DNA from: an uncultured Actinomycetes bacterium
GTDB taxonomy: Bacteria; Actinomycetota; Actinomycetes; Nanopelagicales; Nanopelagicaceae
Length of the DNA: 64,000 bases
Assembly: GCA_903834145.1 (NCBI GenBank)
Contig: CAILHY010000022.1
Coordinates: forward strand, 114,800 to 178,799
Direction of reading: 5' to 3'
Shown here in pieces: positions 1 through 10,677 of the stretch (positions within the stretch are counted from its first letter, which is position 1; each line of letters starts with the position of its first letter). The position numbers and the translations under genes were made by a program. A model generated the notes under the pieces. It made no database searches and was not told the DNA's origin. It was given only the letters and a program-made list of their open reading frames with translations.

Positions 1-22
1 GTCCTGCGAGGCGGGGAAGGAG
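1..22 (+). promoter_or_regulatory. PyrR-binding loop overlapping the pyrR ribosome-binding region (cut by window edge)
   Basis: Positions 2-12 read TCCTGCGAGGC, which matches the UCCNGNGAGGC core of the mRNA loop bound by PyrR. The strong Shine-Dalgarno AAGGAG (17-22) follows at once, and the pyrR ATG is at 28. The 5' half of the stem lies outside the window. In mycobacteria PyrR represses pyr mRNA translation through such a loop near the start codon; the same mode is inferred here because there is no room for an attenuator. Confidence 0.7.
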
Positions 23-27
23 CGTCA

Positions 28-573
28 ATGAGCGTTGCTATGCCTGCGGTGGATATCTCCCGCGCCCTTACTCGCATTGCCCATGAAATTCTTGAACGCA
101 ATGGCGGTGCACAATCAATCACTTTGCTGGGAATTCCCACGCGCGGGGCCCATTTGGCAAGAAGGCTGGCCCAATCAATCGCGACTATTGAAGGCGTTCC
201 TACAACGGATATTGCCTCTGGGACACTAGATATCACGATGCATCGTGATGATCTTCGAATGCGAGCTCCCCGAGCCCTTATGCCTACCGTCATTCCGCCT
301 GCAGGGATTCAGGGTCGTCATGTCATCTTGGTTGACGATGTTTTCTTTTCAGGACGCACAATTCGGGCTGCTCTTGATGCACTCGGAGAATTGGGCAGAC
401 CCAAAAGCGTCCAACTAGCTGTTCTGGTGGATCGCGGTCACAGAGAACTTCCCATCCGAGCGGATTTCGTCGGCAAGAATTTGCCAACCTCACGTACTCA
501 ATCCGTCAAAGTTCATTTAATGGAACTCGATGGCGTGGATGAAGTAATCATCGAGGAAGAGGTGCAGGGATGA
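28..573 (+). CDS. pyrR: Bifunctional pyr operon regulator / uracil phosphoribosyltransferase PyrR
   Basis: PyrR binds pyr mRNA in response to UMP/UTP versus PRPP and has weak uracil phosphoribosyltransferase activity. The 181-aa protein is normal length for the family. The PRPP-binding motif [13 protein letters not shown] is at residues 99-111, and the N-terminal TRGAHLA loop is also typical. The start at 28 follows an AAGGAG Shine-Dalgarno and a PyrR-binding-loop sequence, so the gene is probably autoregulated. It is the first gene of the UMP operon and overlaps pyrB by 4 nt. Confidence 0.95.
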   Translation: MSVAMPAVDISRALTRIAHEILERNGGAQSITLLGIPTRGAHLARRLAQSIATIEGVPTTDIASGTLDITMHRDDLRMRAPRALMPTVIPPAGIQGRHVILVDDVFFSGRTIRAALDALGELGRPKSVQLAVLVDRGHRELPIRADFVGKNLPTSRTQSVKVHLMELDGVDEVIIEEEVQG

Positions 574-1523
574 TGCGCCACCTACTGTCGATCTCTGATC
601 TAGATAAGACTCAAGCGCTTTCAATTCTCGATACTGCACTCGAACTCGCAAGAATTTCCGACGCCCCTGTCAAAAAGTTACCGACACTTCGTGGCCGCAC
701 AATTGTGAATCTCTTCTATGAGGATTCCACCCGTACTCGGATCTCGTTTGAAGCGGCAGCCAAACGATTGTCAGCAGATGTGATTAATTTTTCTGCTAAA
801 GGTTCCAGTGTTAGCAAAGGCGAATCATTGAAGGATACAGCGCAAACACTGCAAGCCATGGGCGCGGATGCTGTGATCATCAGACACTCTGCTTCTGGTG
901 CACCGCGTTGGTTGGCTGATTCAGAATGGATTTCTGGAAGTGTGATCAATGCAGGCGATGGAACACATGAACATCCTACGCAGGCGCTGCTTGATGCGTT
1001 CACGATTCGTAAACATTTGGGATCAAGCACCGGAGATCTTCAAGGGCTGCACATAGGAATAGTCGGCGACATTTTGCACTCTCGAGTGGCCCGTTCCAAT
1101 GTTTTACTTTTATCTCTGCTTGGCGCCCAAGTTTCCCTTATCGCTCCGCCCACTTTACTTCCGGTGGGCGTTGAAAGTTGGCCGGCAAAAATCTCATATG
1201 ATTTTGATTCAGTTCTGCCACATCTAGATGCGGTCATGATGCTACGTGTCCAGCAAGAACGCATGCAGGATCTTTTCTTTCCAACTGCTCGAGAGTATTC
1301 CCATTTCTTTGGTCTCAATAGAGACCGAATGGCTCTGATGAAGAAATCGGCGATCATCATGCACCCAGGGCCCATGAATCGTGGACTCGAAATCACGGCC
1401 GAATGCGCCGATAGTGCCCGCTCAGTGATTGTTGAACAAGTGGCCAACGGTGTGAGTGTTCGGATGGCCGTGCTTTATCTCTTACTTGCAGGATCAACCC
1501 AAGAACAAGGAGTGCTCCAATGA
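570..1523 (+). CDS. pyrB: Aspartate carbamoyltransferase catalytic subunit
   Basis: Catalyses carbamoyl phosphate + L-aspartate to N-carbamoyl-aspartate, the committed step of pyrimidine synthesis. The carbamoyl-phosphate loop STRTRISF (residues 53-60) and HPTQALLD (135-142) are intact. At 317 aa it is a normal catalytic chain; no regulatory pyrI is present. Tandem ATGs at 570 and 573 both fit, overlapping the pyrR stop, so translation is probably coupled. It overlaps pyrC by ATGA. Confidence 0.96.
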   Translation: MMRHLLSISDLDKTQALSILDTALELARISDAPVKKLPTLRGRTIVNLFYEDSTRTRISFEAAAKRLSADVINFSAKGSSVSKGESLKDTAQTLQAMGADAVIIRHSASGAPRWLADSEWISGSVINAGDGTHEHPTQALLDAFTIRKHLGSSTGDLQGLHIGIVGDILHSRVARSNVLLLSLLGAQVSLIAPPTLLPVGVESWPAKISYDFDSVLPHLDAVMMLRVQQERMQDLFFPTAREYSHFFGLNRDRMALMKKSAIIMHPGPMNRGLEITAECADSARSVIVEQVANGVSVRMAVLYLLLAGSTQEQGVLQ

Positions 1524-2842
1524 AGAACGCCTATCTTCTTTCAGGGGGAACACTCGCTGATGGCAAAAGAGCTGATGTTTTTATTGCTGACGGTGTCATT
1601 GTTGAAGTAGCAGATGTTCTCAAACATCCAGAAGTCGCTCTCGCTAAGAAAATTGATGTAACTGGCTGCAAAGTTTTGCCCGGACTCGTTGATCTACATA
1701 CTCACTTGCGCGAACCAGGCCGCGAAGAGTCTGAAACAGTGCTCTCAGCTTCTCGCGCAGCAGCAAAAGGTGGATATACCGCAGTTTCTGCCATGGCTAA
1801 TACCTTTCCCGTCGCAGACACTGCCGGGGTAGTCGAGCAAGTTTACAGATTGGGCCAATCAGCCGGGATATGCGATGTATTTCCCATTGGTGCCGTTACC
1901 CAAGGGCTCGCTGGAAAACAGTTAGCAGAACTCGGAGCTATGGCTCAGTCATCTGCTCGCGTTCGCATCTTTAGTGATGATGGAAATTGCGTGTTTGATC
2001 CGATGGTCATGCGACGCGCTCTTGAATATGTCAAACAATTTGATGGCGTTATTGCACAGCACGCACAGGAACCTACCCTCACGCAAGGTTCCCAAATGAA
2101 TGAAGGTGTGGTCTCTTCAAAGCTAGGCCTCAAAGGTTGGCCAGCGGTAGCTGAAGAAGCCATTATCGCCCGCGATGTTTTATTGGCCGATCATGTTAAA
2201 TCGCGTTTGCATGTCTGTCATGTGACTACCGCAGGAGGAGTAGAAATCATTCGTTGGGCTAAGGCACGTGGAATAAATGTTAGTGCGGAGGTAACTCCCC
2301 ATCATTTGTTGCTGACCGATGAGATGGCTCAGACATACAATCCAGTCTTTAAGGTGAATCCGCCGCTTCGCACCCAGGGCGATGTTGAGGCGCTTCGAGA
2401 GGGCCTGGCAGATGGAACGATTGACATCGTTGCAACAGATCATGCCCCCCACCCGGCCGAAGATAAAGAGTGCGAATGGCAAAATGCTGCATTCGGGATG
2501 ATTGGTTTGGAGAGCGCCTTGTCCATCGTTCAAAAAACTATGATCGATTCTTCTTTGATGACGTGGGAAACATTGGTTGAACGTATGTCTATTGCCCCAG
2601 CCCGCATCGCAGGCTATTTTGATCACGGAAGGGCGATTGCCGCAGGAGTCAGTGCACATATCACAGTCATCGATCCATCACGAAACTGGCGAGTAGATCG
2701 CGATCTCGTTGCCTCTAGAAGTAAGAACACCCCCTTTCATGGAATGGAACTTCCGGGTTGCGTTGTTGCAACCTTTTTTCGTGGGATTCCTACCGTTGTA
2801 GATTCGAAACTTGTCCAACTCTCTGGGAGTGGGTCCGAATGA
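1520..2842 (+). CDS. pyrC: Dihydroorotase (class I)
   Basis: Cyclises N-carbamoyl-aspartate to dihydroorotate. The metal-binding HTHLREPG motif is at residues 60-67, and a DHAPH segment lies near residue 310; both belong to class I amidohydrolase-type dihydroorotases (440 aa). The ATG overlaps the pyrB stop and the gene ends in an ATGA overlap with carA, so it is translationally coupled on both sides. Confidence 0.95.
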   Translation: MKNAYLLSGGTLADGKRADVFIADGVIVEVADVLKHPEVALAKKIDVTGCKVLPGLVDLHTHLREPGREESETVLSASRAAAKGGYTAVSAMANTFPVADTAGVVEQVYRLGQSAGICDVFPIGAVTQGLAGKQLAELGAMAQSSARVRIFSDDGNCVFDPMVMRRALEYVKQFDGVIAQHAQEPTLTQGSQMNEGVVSSKLGLKGWPAVAEEAIIARDVLLADHVKSRLHVCHVTTAGGVEIIRWAKARGINVSAEVTPHHLLLTDEMAQTYNPVFKVNPPLRTQGDVEALREGLADGTIDIVATDHAPHPAEDKECEWQNAAFGMIGLESALSIVQKTMIDSSLMTWETLVERMSIAPARIAGYFDHGRAIAAGVSAHITVIDPSRNWRVDRDLVASRSKNTPFHGMELPGCVVATFFRGIPTVVDSKLVQLSGSGSE

Positions 2843-3957
2843 GTAAGGCGTACTTGGTTCTTGATGATGGCCGAATTTTTGAGGGCAAAAGCTGGGCCGC
2901 TACCGGTAAAACTTTTGGTGAGGCTGTATTCGCTACGGGAATGACGGGATATCAAGAAACTCTTACGGATCCTTCGTATCACAAACAAGTTGTAGTAATG
3001 ACCGCTCCGCATATCGGAAATACAGGGATGAACAAGCAAGATAATGAATCCTCAAAGATTTGGGTTTCTGGTTTCGCCGTTCGAAATCCTTCCACTGTGA
3101 CGAGTAATTGGCGCAGTGAGAATTCACTTGAAGAGGAACTTATTAGTCAAGGTATCGTCTGTATCCAGGGAGTTGATACAAGAGCCATCACGCGCCACCT
3201 TCGAGATCGAGGTGCAATGCGAGTAGGCATTTTTTCAGATTGCGAAATGACTCGTGAAGAAATGGTCATCGAGGTGCGAAAGAGTCCGGCCATGTCAGGA
3301 GCATTTCTTGTTGCAGATGTTTCAACGTCTGCGCCTTACGTTGTCAAAGCGCAGGGAGAAAAGCGATTCACTGTTGCGGCTCTGGACTTGGGAATCAAGG
3401 CTGCAACACCTCGCTCACTTTCTATGCGCGGAGTAGAGGTTCACGTTCTGCCCTTTAACTCAACGTATGATCAAATCATGGCAGTCAATCCAGATGGAGT
3501 TTTTCTTTCCAACGGCCCTGGCGATCCATCCGTTATGGACGATGTAGTGGAGACCGTTAGAGCGCTACTTAATGCCCAAGTTCCGCTATTTGGTATCTGT
3601 TTTGGCCATCAGATCTTAGGGAGAGCACTTGGCTTTAATACCTATAAATTGCAATATGGTCATCGAGGGATCAATCAACCAGTGATGGATAAAACCACTC
3701 GCAAGGTTGAAATCACGGCCCATAATCATGGTTTTGCACTCCAAGCACCGATCGAAGGGGTTTTCTCGACCGTGTACGGTCGCGGAGAAGTTACGCATTT
3801 TAGTTTGAATGACAATGTAATTGAAGGCTTGCAACTTTTGGATGCACCAGCTTTTAGCGTTCAATATCACCCAGAAGCTGGAGCAGGCCCGCATGATGCG
3901 ACCTATCTCTTCGATCGCTTCGTGGCTCTCATGGAGAAGAATGCGGTGATCGCCTGA
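2839..3957 (+). CDS. carA: Carbamoyl-phosphate synthase small (glutaminase) subunit
   Basis: Hydrolyses glutamine and passes ammonia to CarB. The class I glutaminase nucleophile is Cys254 in the GICFGHQ motif, and the His-Glu pair is in [11 protein letters not shown] near residue 344. The frame is open to 2758, but ATG 2839 overlaps the pyrC stop (ATGA) and gives the usual N-terminus with [10 protein letters not shown], so it is the chosen start (372 aa). The gene overlaps carB by 1 nt. Confidence 0.95.
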   Translation: MSKAYLVLDDGRIFEGKSWAATGKTFGEAVFATGMTGYQETLTDPSYHKQVVVMTAPHIGNTGMNKQDNESSKIWVSGFAVRNPSTVTSNWRSENSLEEELISQGIVCIQGVDTRAITRHLRDRGAMRVGIFSDCEMTREEMVIEVRKSPAMSGAFLVADVSTSAPYVVKAQGEKRFTVAALDLGIKAATPRSLSMRGVEVHVLPFNSTYDQIMAVNPDGVFLSNGPGDPSVMDDVVETVRALLNAQVPLFGICFGHQILGRALGFNTYKLQYGHRGINQPVMDKTTRKVEITAHNHGFALQAPIEGVFSTVYGRGEVTHFSLNDNVIEGLQLLDAPAFSVQYHPEAGAGPHDATYLFDRFVALMEKNAVIA

Positions 3958-6900
3958 TGCCTCGCGATGAATCTATTAAAAGCGTCTTAGTTATTGGTAG
4001 CGGCCCTATTGTTATCGGTCAAGCATGCGAATTCGATTACTCCGGTACTCAGGCATGCAGAGTTCTTCGCGCTGAAGGTATTCGAGTCATCCTTGTAAAT
4101 TCAAACCCAGCAACGATCATGACTGACCCAGAATTTGCGGATGCGACATATATAGAACCGATTACTCCAGAGTTTCTAGAACGTGTGATTGAAAAAGAAC
4201 GCCCTGATGCAGTTCTCGCAACACTGGGTGGACAAACTGCTCTTAATGCAGCAATCGGTCTGCATGAGCGTGGCACCCTAATTCGGTATGGCGTGCGATT
4301 GATTGGCGCAGATGTACAAGCAATCGAACGTGGTGAAAATCGTGAACTCTTTAGGGAGATTGTTACCAAAGTTGGCGGGGAGTCCTCACAATCCATCATC
4401 TGTCACACAATGCAGGACTGCTTAGCTGCTGCTGAGGTACTTCGTTACCCCGTTGTTGTGCGTCCCTCTTTCACGATGGGCGGACTTGGTTCCGGAATCG
4501 CTTTTAGCGCCTCCGAATTGGAACAGATCGCTGGAGCAGGTCTGCGTCACAGTCCAACTTCCGAGGTACTTCTTGAGGAGTCGATCATCGGATGGAAAGA
4601 GTATGAACTTGAAGTAATGCGAGATCGAAGTGATAACGTCGTAATAGTTTGCAGTATTGAAAATATAGATCCTATGGGAGTGCACACGGGGGACTCGATT
4701 ACTGTGGCGCCGGCCATGACTCTCACTGATGTTGAATATCAGAGATTGCGCGATCTCTCGCTTTTGATTATTCGTGAAGTTGGGGTGGATACGGGCGGCT
4801 GCAATATTCAATTCGCGGTAAATCCGGATACTGGGCGCGTCATTGTTATTGAAATGAATCCACGTGTTTCGCGCTCCAGCGCTTTGGCTTCGAAAGCTAC
4901 CGGTTTTCCCATCGCCAAGATCGCAACGAAATTGGCGATCGGTTACACCCTTGACGAGATTCAAAACGATATCACCAAGGTGACACCTGCTTCATTTGAG
5001 CCAACGTTGGACTACGTCGTGGTGAAAATGCCACGTTTTACTTTCGAGAAATTTCCAGATGCAGATCCTCGATTGACGACAACAATGAAGAGCGTAGGAG
5101 AGGCAATGGCAATTGGCCGTTCCTTCCCAGAAGCTCTTCAAAAAGCAATGAGATCCTTGGAGCGTAAGGAAGCTCCCTTCGCATTTCCAAGTGACGTTTC
5201 TGATATTTCCAAGTCAGAATTGCTACGTTCAATGGCAGTACCTACTGAGTATCGATTGAAGCAAGTTCAGCAAGGGTTATGGGTTGGAGCCACGATAGAG
5301 GAGGTCTATCAAGCTACTCGCATTGACCGTTGGTATTTAGCCCAGATTGAAGCAATTAATCAGGCGGCCCGTGATCTTGCGTTGGTGATTGAACTCGATC
5401 ATGAACATTTGAAGTCAGCCAAATCTTTAGGTTTTTCCGACCTCCAAATTTCCCAGATTCGTGGAATCTCGCAAGAGGATGTTCGGAAATTGCGACACCG
5501 ACTCAATCTTCGTCCCGTCTACAAAACTGTGGATACATGCGCTGCTGAATTTGAGGCGTTTACTCCCTATCACTATTCCAGTTACGAAGAAGAGACAGAG
5601 GTTCGACCTCGAACTAAACCTGCCGTGATAATTTTGGGAAGCGGTCCTAATCGAATCGGACAGGGAATTGAATTCGACTATTCATGCGTTCATGCTTCCT
5701 TTGAATTGCGAAGGATGGATTTTGAAACAGTAATGATCAATTGCAACCCCGAAACAGTTTCCACTGATTACGACACATCTGATCGACTCTACTTTGAGCC
5801 TTTGACCCTCGAAGATGTACTGGAAGTTATTCATGCTGAGATGCAGGCTGGCCCGGTCTTGGGTGTCATTACGCAGTTGGGGGGCCAAACACCTATGTCC
5901 CTTGCTGCTGGTTTGAAGGATGCTGGTATCACGATTTTGGGGACGAGTCCGGAAGCGATAAATATGGCGGAAGAACGTGGAGCATTCGGAAGGATGCTTA
6001 CCGAGAAAGGATTAACTGCGCCTTCTTATGGAATGGCTTCAACACATCAAGAGGCGTTAGATATCGCCCATCGTATTGGATATCCCGTTTTGGTTCGTCC
6101 CTCGTTTGTTCTGGGTGGACGAGGAATGGAAATTGTTTATGATGACGGCGCATTGGGTGGATTTATTTCCCGAGCAACGGATATAACACCAGATCATCCT
6201 GTGCTTGTAGATCGCTTTCTTGATTCGGCGATCGAGATTGATGTCGATGCTCTTTTTGATGGCGAAGAACTTTTTCTAGGCGGAGTCATGGAACACATCG
6301 AAGAGGCCGGGATTCACTCGGGCGACAGCGCTTGTGTCATCCCTTCCATGACTTTGACACGTGAACAGCACGAAGAGATTCGTGTGGCCACATTAAAAAT
6401 CGCACAAGGTGTCGATGTGCGCGGACTCATTAATATTCAATTTGCAATGGCAGAAGGCGTTCTCTATGTACTGGAGGCAAATCCTCGAGCTTCACGGACC
6501 GTTCCTTTCGTTAGTAAGGCAACGGGTGTGCAGTTGGCCAAAGCCGCTGCACGTATTGCTACCGGGACATCTATCGAGGAATTGAGAACCGAAGGGGTTT
6601 TGCCCGATGAGCAGGAGGCAACTCCTCATGGCGTGTGCGTCAAGGAAGCCGTTTTGCCGTGGAATCGCTTCAGAAGAAGCGATGGCCGAGGAGTCGATGC
6701 GGTTCTTGGGCCCGAAATGCGTTCAACTGGCGAAGTTATGGGGATCGCCGCAACATTTGGTGAGAGTTATGCAAAGAGTCAAATTAGCGCATTTGGGCCA
6801 TTGCCTTCTTCAGGAAAGGTTTTTATTTCCCTGGCTTCCAAAGATAAGAAGTACGGAGTCGCACCCGCGCGTGCTTTACAGGCACTGGGCTTTCATCTCA

Positions 6901-7220
6901 TTTGCACTGCAGGGACAGCGGCCTATTTTGCTGAACACGGTATTACGACCGCCATCGTCCGAAAGAATTCGGAAGGTCCTGGACTTTTCGGCGAAAGAAC
7001 AGCTGTGGAACTTATTAATTCGGGAGAACTTAATCTGATTATCAATACACCAGTCGGACGAGGAACGCGTCAAGATGGTTGGTTGATTCGGACAGCAGCG
7101 GTGCAACGTTCAATTCCTTGTATAACTACAACTGCCGGCTTCAGCGCAGCAGTTGAAGGTATCGCCGCGCTACAACGAGGCGATCTAACCGTGAAGTCAA
7201 TTCAAGAATGGTTGCTCTAA
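3957..7220 (+). CDS. carB: Carbamoyl-phosphate synthase large subunit
   Basis: Makes carbamoyl phosphate from bicarbonate, ammonia and two ATP for pyrimidines and arginine. The 1087 aa hold two homologous ATP-grasp halves (roughly 1-400 and 555-935), each with a Rossmann-like start ([12 protein letters not shown] and [12 protein letters not shown]). A C-terminal MGS-like allosteric domain starts near residue 940. Full length and intact. It overlaps carA by 1 nt and is followed directly by pyrK. Confidence 0.97.
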   Translation: MPRDESIKSVLVIGSGPIVIGQACEFDYSGTQACRVLRAEGIRVILVNSNPATIMTDPEFADATYIEPITPEFLERVIEKERPDAVLATLGGQTALNAAIGLHERGTLIRYGVRLIGADVQAIERGENRELFREIVTKVGGESSQSIICHTMQDCLAAAEVLRYPVVVRPSFTMGGLGSGIAFSASELEQIAGAGLRHSPTSEVLLEESIIGWKEYELEVMRDRSDNVVIVCSIENIDPMGVHTGDSITVAPAMTLTDVEYQRLRDLSLLIIREVGVDTGGCNIQFAVNPDTGRVIVIEMNPRVSRSSALASKATGFPIAKIATKLAIGYTLDEIQNDITKVTPASFEPTLDYVVVKMPRFTFEKFPDADPRLTTTMKSVGEAMAIGRSFPEALQKAMRSLERKEAPFAFPSDVSDISKSELLRSMAVPTEYRLKQVQQGLWVGATIEEVYQATRIDRWYLAQIEAINQAARDLALVIELDHEHLKSAKSLGFSDLQISQIRGISQEDVRKLRHRLNLRPVYKTVDTCAAEFEAFTPYHYSSYEEETEVRPRTKPAVIILGSGPNRIGQGIEFDYSCVHASFELRRMDFETVMINCNPETVSTDYDTSDRLYFEPLTLEDVLEVIHAEMQAGPVLGVITQLGGQTPMSLAAGLKDAGITILGTSPEAINMAEERGAFGRMLTEKGLTAPSYGMASTHQEALDIAHRIGYPVLVRPSFVLGGRGMEIVYDDGALGGFISRATDITPDHPVLVDRFLDSAIEIDVDALFDGEELFLGGVMEHIEEAGIHSGDSACVIPSMTLTREQHEEIRVATLKIAQGVDVRGLINIQFAMAEGVLYVLEANPRASRTVPFVSKATGVQLAKAAARIATGTSIEELRTEGVLPDEQEATPHGVCVKEAVLPWNRFRRSDGRGVDAVLGPEMRSTGEVMGIAATFGESYAKSQISAFGPLPSSGKVFISLASKDKKYGVAPARALQALGFHLICTAGTAAYFAEHGITTAIVRKNSEGPGLFGERTAVELINSGELNLIINTPVGRGTRQDGWLIRTAAVQRSIPCITTTAGFSAAVEGIAALQRGDLTVKSIQEWLL

Positions 7221-7221
7221 A

Positions 7222-8070
7222 ATGAGCACGATCAACCGCTACGCGCAACAGATTTCTGCGCAAGTATTGAGCAATAAACGTGTGGGTCAGTACCATCAAA
7301 TTCTGATCAGCGTGGGGGATGTAGTGAAGTATTGCCGTCCCGGCAATTTCATTGCGATCGCAGTAGGTGGCGATAACTCTTCAATGGTTCTGCGCCGAGC
7401 ATTCGCTCTTTCACGAGTATCAGATCGTGGCGAGTTTGGTGGCACTCTCGAACTTATTGTCGCTCCACATGGTTCCGGAAGCCGATGGCTCTGTTCTCAG
7501 GGCGAAGGAGCTCTTTTAGATGTGGTGACACCTCTTGGAGTTGCCTTCGGTATCCCAACAGAGCCAGTTACTGCTTTGCTCATCGGTGGTGGTTACGGTT
7601 CCGCTCCATTATTTGGGTTGGCAGAAGTTCTCAAATCACGAGGTTGTCATGTCGATATGATTTTGGGAGCCAGCTCATCTTCCAAGATTTATGCACCGCT
7701 TGAAGGAAAACGTTCCGTGAATTCGCTTAAGATTTACACGGAAGATTCAAGTTCGGGAATACCCGGAAGAGTCACTGACTCACTGGAAGAGATTATTTCC
7801 GAAGGTGCAATTGATGTCATTTATTCATGTGGTCCCATGGCCATGCTTTCAGCAATTTCAACAATTGCTCAATCTTGCGAGGTTGTTCATCAATGTGCAG
7901 TCGAGGAATCCATGGCCTGCGGAATTGGTGTTTGCATGACATGTGTTCTACCGGTGAGGCAAGACGATGGTTCTATAGCGATGAAACGATCATGCATTGA
8001 TGGTCCAGTTATGGATGGTGCCAACGTTGCTTGGGAAGTTGTAGGCAAAATTCAGGAGACCAAGGAATGA
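7222..8070 (+). CDS. pyrK: Dihydroorotate dehydrogenase B, electron-transfer subunit PyrK
   Basis: PyrK carries FAD and a [2Fe-2S] cluster and passes electrons from PyrD to NAD+. The N-terminal half is a ferredoxin-reductase-like FAD domain. A nucleotide-binding GGGYGSAPLFGLAE stretch is in the middle. Cys233, Cys238, Cys241 and Cys258 form the CxxxxCxxC...C cluster pattern. Start ATG 7222 lies 1 nt after the carB stop; the 3' end overlaps pyrD (ATGA). A PyrK partner means PyrD is class 1B, uncommon in high-GC actinobacteria such as mycobacteria. Confidence 0.93.
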   Translation: MSTINRYAQQISAQVLSNKRVGQYHQILISVGDVVKYCRPGNFIAIAVGGDNSSMVLRRAFALSRVSDRGEFGGTLELIVAPHGSGSRWLCSQGEGALLDVVTPLGVAFGIPTEPVTALLIGGGYGSAPLFGLAEVLKSRGCHVDMILGASSSSKIYAPLEGKRSVNSLKIYTEDSSSGIPGRVTDSLEEIISEGAIDVIYSCGPMAMLSAISTIAQSCEVVHQCAVEESMACGIGVCMTCVLPVRQDDGSIAMKRSCIDGPVMDGANVAWEVVGKIQETKE

Positions 8071-9035
8071 GCATCGATCTCTCAACGACTCTTGGACCAG
8101 CCTGGTTTCCGACTCCAATTTTCACCGCAAGCGGTTGCGCTAGTTCCGGTCGCGAACTCGCACAGTTTTTCCCGTTGAAGAATATTGGCGCCGTGGTTAC
8201 GAAATCCATCATGGTGAAAGCACGTCCGGGTCGCCCCACCCCGCGCATGGCAGAGACGCCAAGTGGCATGCTCAATTCGATCGGCTTACAAGGTCCCGGT
8301 ATTGATTCCTTCATTGCCAACGACATCCCCTGGTTGGTAGAACAAGGTGCTCGAATCATTGTTTCCATCGCGGGAGAAACGGTGGATGAGTACGCCACGC
8401 TTGCGCGAAGATTGCGATCCGTTCCCGGCATTTCTGCACTAGAAGTTAATATCTCTTGTCCAAATGTAGAGAACCGCGGAATGGTTTTCGCATGCGATCC
8501 TGTGAGCTCGCGCGCAGTGATAGATGGAGTTCGTCGAATAATAGGTGGAGATTTGCCTATCATCGCAAAACTTTCGCCCGATGTAACCGACATTGTCGCC
8601 ATCGCACGAGAGGTAGTAAATGCGGGAGCAGATGGTGTTGCTCTTATAAATACCCTCTTGGGTATGGTGATTAATACCGAAACGATGCGACCTCATCTGG
8701 GCGGTAAAACCGGTGGCCTCTCTGGTCCCGCGATTCGCCCTGTTGCTGTTCGTGCAATTTATCAAGTGCACCAGGCATTTCCCAAAGTGCCGATTTTAGG
8801 TATGGGAGGTGTTCGTAGCGGGAGAGATGCCTTCGAAATGATTTTGGCGGGCGCAAGTGGCGTGAGCGTCGGTACGGCGACTTTCGGAAATCCTCGTGCC
8901 ACGTTGGATGTGCAAGAGGAACTCGAAGTAATTCTTACCGAAAAGGGATTTACAACGTTACGTTCGGCAGTGGGATTTGCCCATCGGCAAGATCGGCAAG
9001 ATCGGCAGGATAGTCCAGAGATGTCAGGGGAGTAG
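8067..9035 (+). CDS. pyrD: Dihydroorotate dehydrogenase class 1B catalytic subunit
   Basis: FMN enzyme oxidising dihydroorotate to orotate, soluble and working with PyrK. The class 1 catalytic cysteine is Cys131 in NISCPN. Conserved FMN-site segments such as GMGGVRSGRDA are near the C-terminus. The frame is open from 8031, but ATG 8067 in the ATGA overlap with pyrK gives the normal N-terminus (322 aa). The last 20 codons contain a 9-nt tandem repeat encoding RQD units, an odd hydrophilic tail. Confidence 0.94.
   Translation: MSIDLSTTLGPAWFPTPIFTASGCASSGRELAQFFPLKNIGAVVTKSIMVKARPGRPTPRMAETPSGMLNSIGLQGPGIDSFIANDIPWLVEQGARIIVSIAGETVDEYATLARRLRSVPGISALEVNISCPNVENRGMVFACDPVSSRAVIDGVRRIIGGDLPIIAKLSPDVTDIVAIAREVVNAGADGVALINTLLGMVINTETMRPHLGGKTGGLSGPAIRPVAVRAIYQVHQAFPKVPILGMGGVRSGRDAFEMILAGASGVSVGTATFGNPRATLDVQEELEVILTEKGFTTLRSAVGFAHRQDRQDRQDSPEMSGE
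8983..9009 (+). repeat. Tandem repeat, three 9-nt units, in the 3' end of pyrD
   Basis: ATCGGCAAG occurs three times in a row (the last copy ends AGG). It encodes a short RQD repeat just before the pyrD stop. The period is a multiple of three, so copy-number changes would only alter tail length. Confidence 0.9.
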
Positions 9036-9037
9036 CC

Positions 9038-9742
9038 ATGTTATTCAAAAAAAGAATCATTCTCGCCGTGGATACTCCAGATTTTGATGTAGCACGTAGT
9101 TGGGTTGAAGCGACACAGGATTCAATAGCTGCTTACAAGATTGGCCTGGAGTTTTTTGCAACTTTCGGTTACGAAGGCGTTGCGCGGCTTCGTGAAATCA
9201 GTGATGCCGAACTTTTTCTAGATCTTAAATTGCATGACATTCCTAACACAGTTGCTGGAGCGGCCCAACAAGTCAGAAAGTTGTCACCAAAGTTTCTGAC
9301 CGTGCATGCTTGCGGCGGGCGGGCGATGATAAGAGCTGCGGTGGAGAATGCACCTTTAGTGGATATTACTGCCGTAACAATTCTTACTTCGTTGAATACA
9401 ACTGATCTCCAAGAGATTGGTTTTGCGCAGCCGCCTCTAGATGCTGCAGTGAAATTAGCTGTTTTGGCACAGGAATCAGGCGCGCGTGCGATTGTTTGTT
9501 CTCCCCTTGAGATCCAAGGGATTCGAAGGGCGGTTGGCCCAGACATTTCCATCATTACTCCAGGAGTTCGCCCTGCTGATGAAGCCGGCGGGGATGATCA
9601 AGCCCGAGTGATGACTCCAGAATTAGCAGTCGCCGCGGGAGCGGATTTTCTTGTGATTGGACGTCCGATAACGCGTTTTTGGGTGCACGGTGCTCACGCG
9701 ATCGCCGAGCGAGCGCGAGCACTTGCCGCCTCGGTTAACTAA
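9038..9742 (+). CDS. pyrF: Orotidine-5'-phosphate decarboxylase (type 1)
   Basis: Converts OMP to UMP, the last step of the pathway. The type 1 catalytic array DxKxxD is in LDLKLHD (Asp62, Lys64, Asp67). The phosphate-binding end has GVRP and VIGRPIT. At 234 aa it is the short bacterial type, not the longer type 2 found in mycobacteria. It starts 2 nt after pyrD and ends the operon; pyrE must lie elsewhere. Confidence 0.95.
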   Translation: MLFKKRIILAVDTPDFDVARSWVEATQDSIAAYKIGLEFFATFGYEGVARLREISDAELFLDLKLHDIPNTVAGAAQQVRKLSPKFLTVHACGGRAMIRAAVENAPLVDITAVTILTSLNTTDLQEIGFAQPPLDAAVKLAVLAQESGARAIVCSPLEIQGIRRAVGPDISIITPGVRPADEAGGDDQARVMTPELAVAAGADFLVIGRPITRFWVHGAHAIAERARALAASVN

Positions 9743-9757
9743 AGAGTTTTTGCGAGA

Positions 9758-9763
9758 TAGGTT
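9758..9763 (+). promoter_or_regulatory. -10 element for leaderless mihF-gmk mRNA
   Basis: TAGGTT ends 6 nt before ATG 9770, with no Shine-Dalgarno between. This is the spacing at which transcription would begin at the start codon. It separates this gene from the pyr operon. Confidence 0.65.
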
Positions 9764-9769
9764 TTGCCC

Positions 9770-10639
9770 ATGGCTCATCCACCGCAACTCACCCCAGAGC
9801 AGCGATCCGCGGCACTAGCGCAAGCGACGCTCTCTCGTCGAGCAAGAGCGGAAGTCAAAGGAGGCGTACGCGAGGGTTCACTCACAATTGCTGCAGTACT
9901 CGAGCGCGCGAAGAGCGAACCGGCCATTGCAAAAATGAGGGTTCTGGAATTGCTTGAATCAGTTCCGGGTGTAGGCCGCATCCGTGCCTTGGCAATCCTT
10001 GAACGGTTAGGAATATCTGTTCCTAGAAAAATCCAAGGTTTGGGGATTCATCAGAAAGCATCGCTTTTGCAAGAATTCACCACGGAGGTTCTAGGAAGAG
10101 GCCGCCTGATTGTGCTCTCTGGTCCAGGCGGGGTTGGTAAAAGTACCGTCGCCCAGGCACTGCGGAAGAGTTCAGATTTCTGGGTGAGTATCTCTGCAAC
10201 TACGAGAGAACCCCGTGCAAATGAGGTGAATGGGGTTGATTATTACTTCTTGTCGCAAGAAGAATTTGACCAGATGATTGCTCAGGATGAATTTCTCGAA
10301 TGGGCCTCATTTGCTGGCGCCCGCTACGGAACCCCCGCTAAGGCAGTCGAGAAAGCGCTGGCGCAGGGTAGGAATGTCCTTTTGGAAATTGAGATCGAAG
10401 GTGCACGTCAGGTGCGTTCACATAGCGCTGAAGCCATTTTGGTTTTCCTTGAGCCACCTAGCTGGGAGGACCTAGTTTCGCGCCTAGAAGGGCGCGGTTC
10501 TGATAGCCCGGAAAGGCGTGCACACCGCTTGGAATTGGCGCAAAGCGAACTCGCTGCAGCTAAAGAGTTCGACATCATCATCGTTAACGACCAGGTCGAG
10601 AAGGTAGTGTCAGCACTGCTATCCTTAGCGCGCTCATAA
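9770..10639 (+). CDS. gmk: mIHF nucleoid protein fused to guanylate kinase
   Basis: Two proteins that are separate neighbours in most actinobacteria are joined in one 289-aa frame. Residues 1-107 match mycobacterial/streptomycete integration host factor: a basic N-terminus, then the helix-two-turns-helix [17 protein letters not shown] (61-77) and [15 protein letters not shown]. Residues 112-289 are guanylate kinase (GMP + ATP to GDP) with P-loop GPGGVGKST (118-126). The GMP-site segments TTREPR and NGVDYYF are present. ATG 9770 is set by a leaderless -10; upstream TTG 9764 is less likely. An in-frame GTG at 10112 (residue 115) follows GGAAGAGG and could also yield free kinase. Confidence 0.93.
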   Translation: MAHPPQLTPEQRSAALAQATLSRRARAEVKGGVREGSLTIAAVLERAKSEPAIAKMRVLELLESVPGVGRIRALAILERLGISVPRKIQGLGIHQKASLLQEFTTEVLGRGRLIVLSGPGGVGKSTVAQALRKSSDFWVSISATTREPRANEVNGVDYYFLSQEEFDQMIAQDEFLEWASFAGARYGTPAKAVEKALAQGRNVLLEIEIEGARQVRSHSAEAILVFLEPPSWEDLVSRLEGRGSDSPERRAHRLELAQSELAAAKEFDIIIVNDQVEKVVSALLSLARS

Positions 10640-10677
10640 AGCAGATCATTCTTGTTTTCAACCATTTAAGGGGCTCC

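Noticed and set aside
4422..4964. Minus-strand open frame of 180 codons inside carB
   Set aside because: Antisense shadow of the conserved ATP-grasp coding region; no start signals or recognisable domains.
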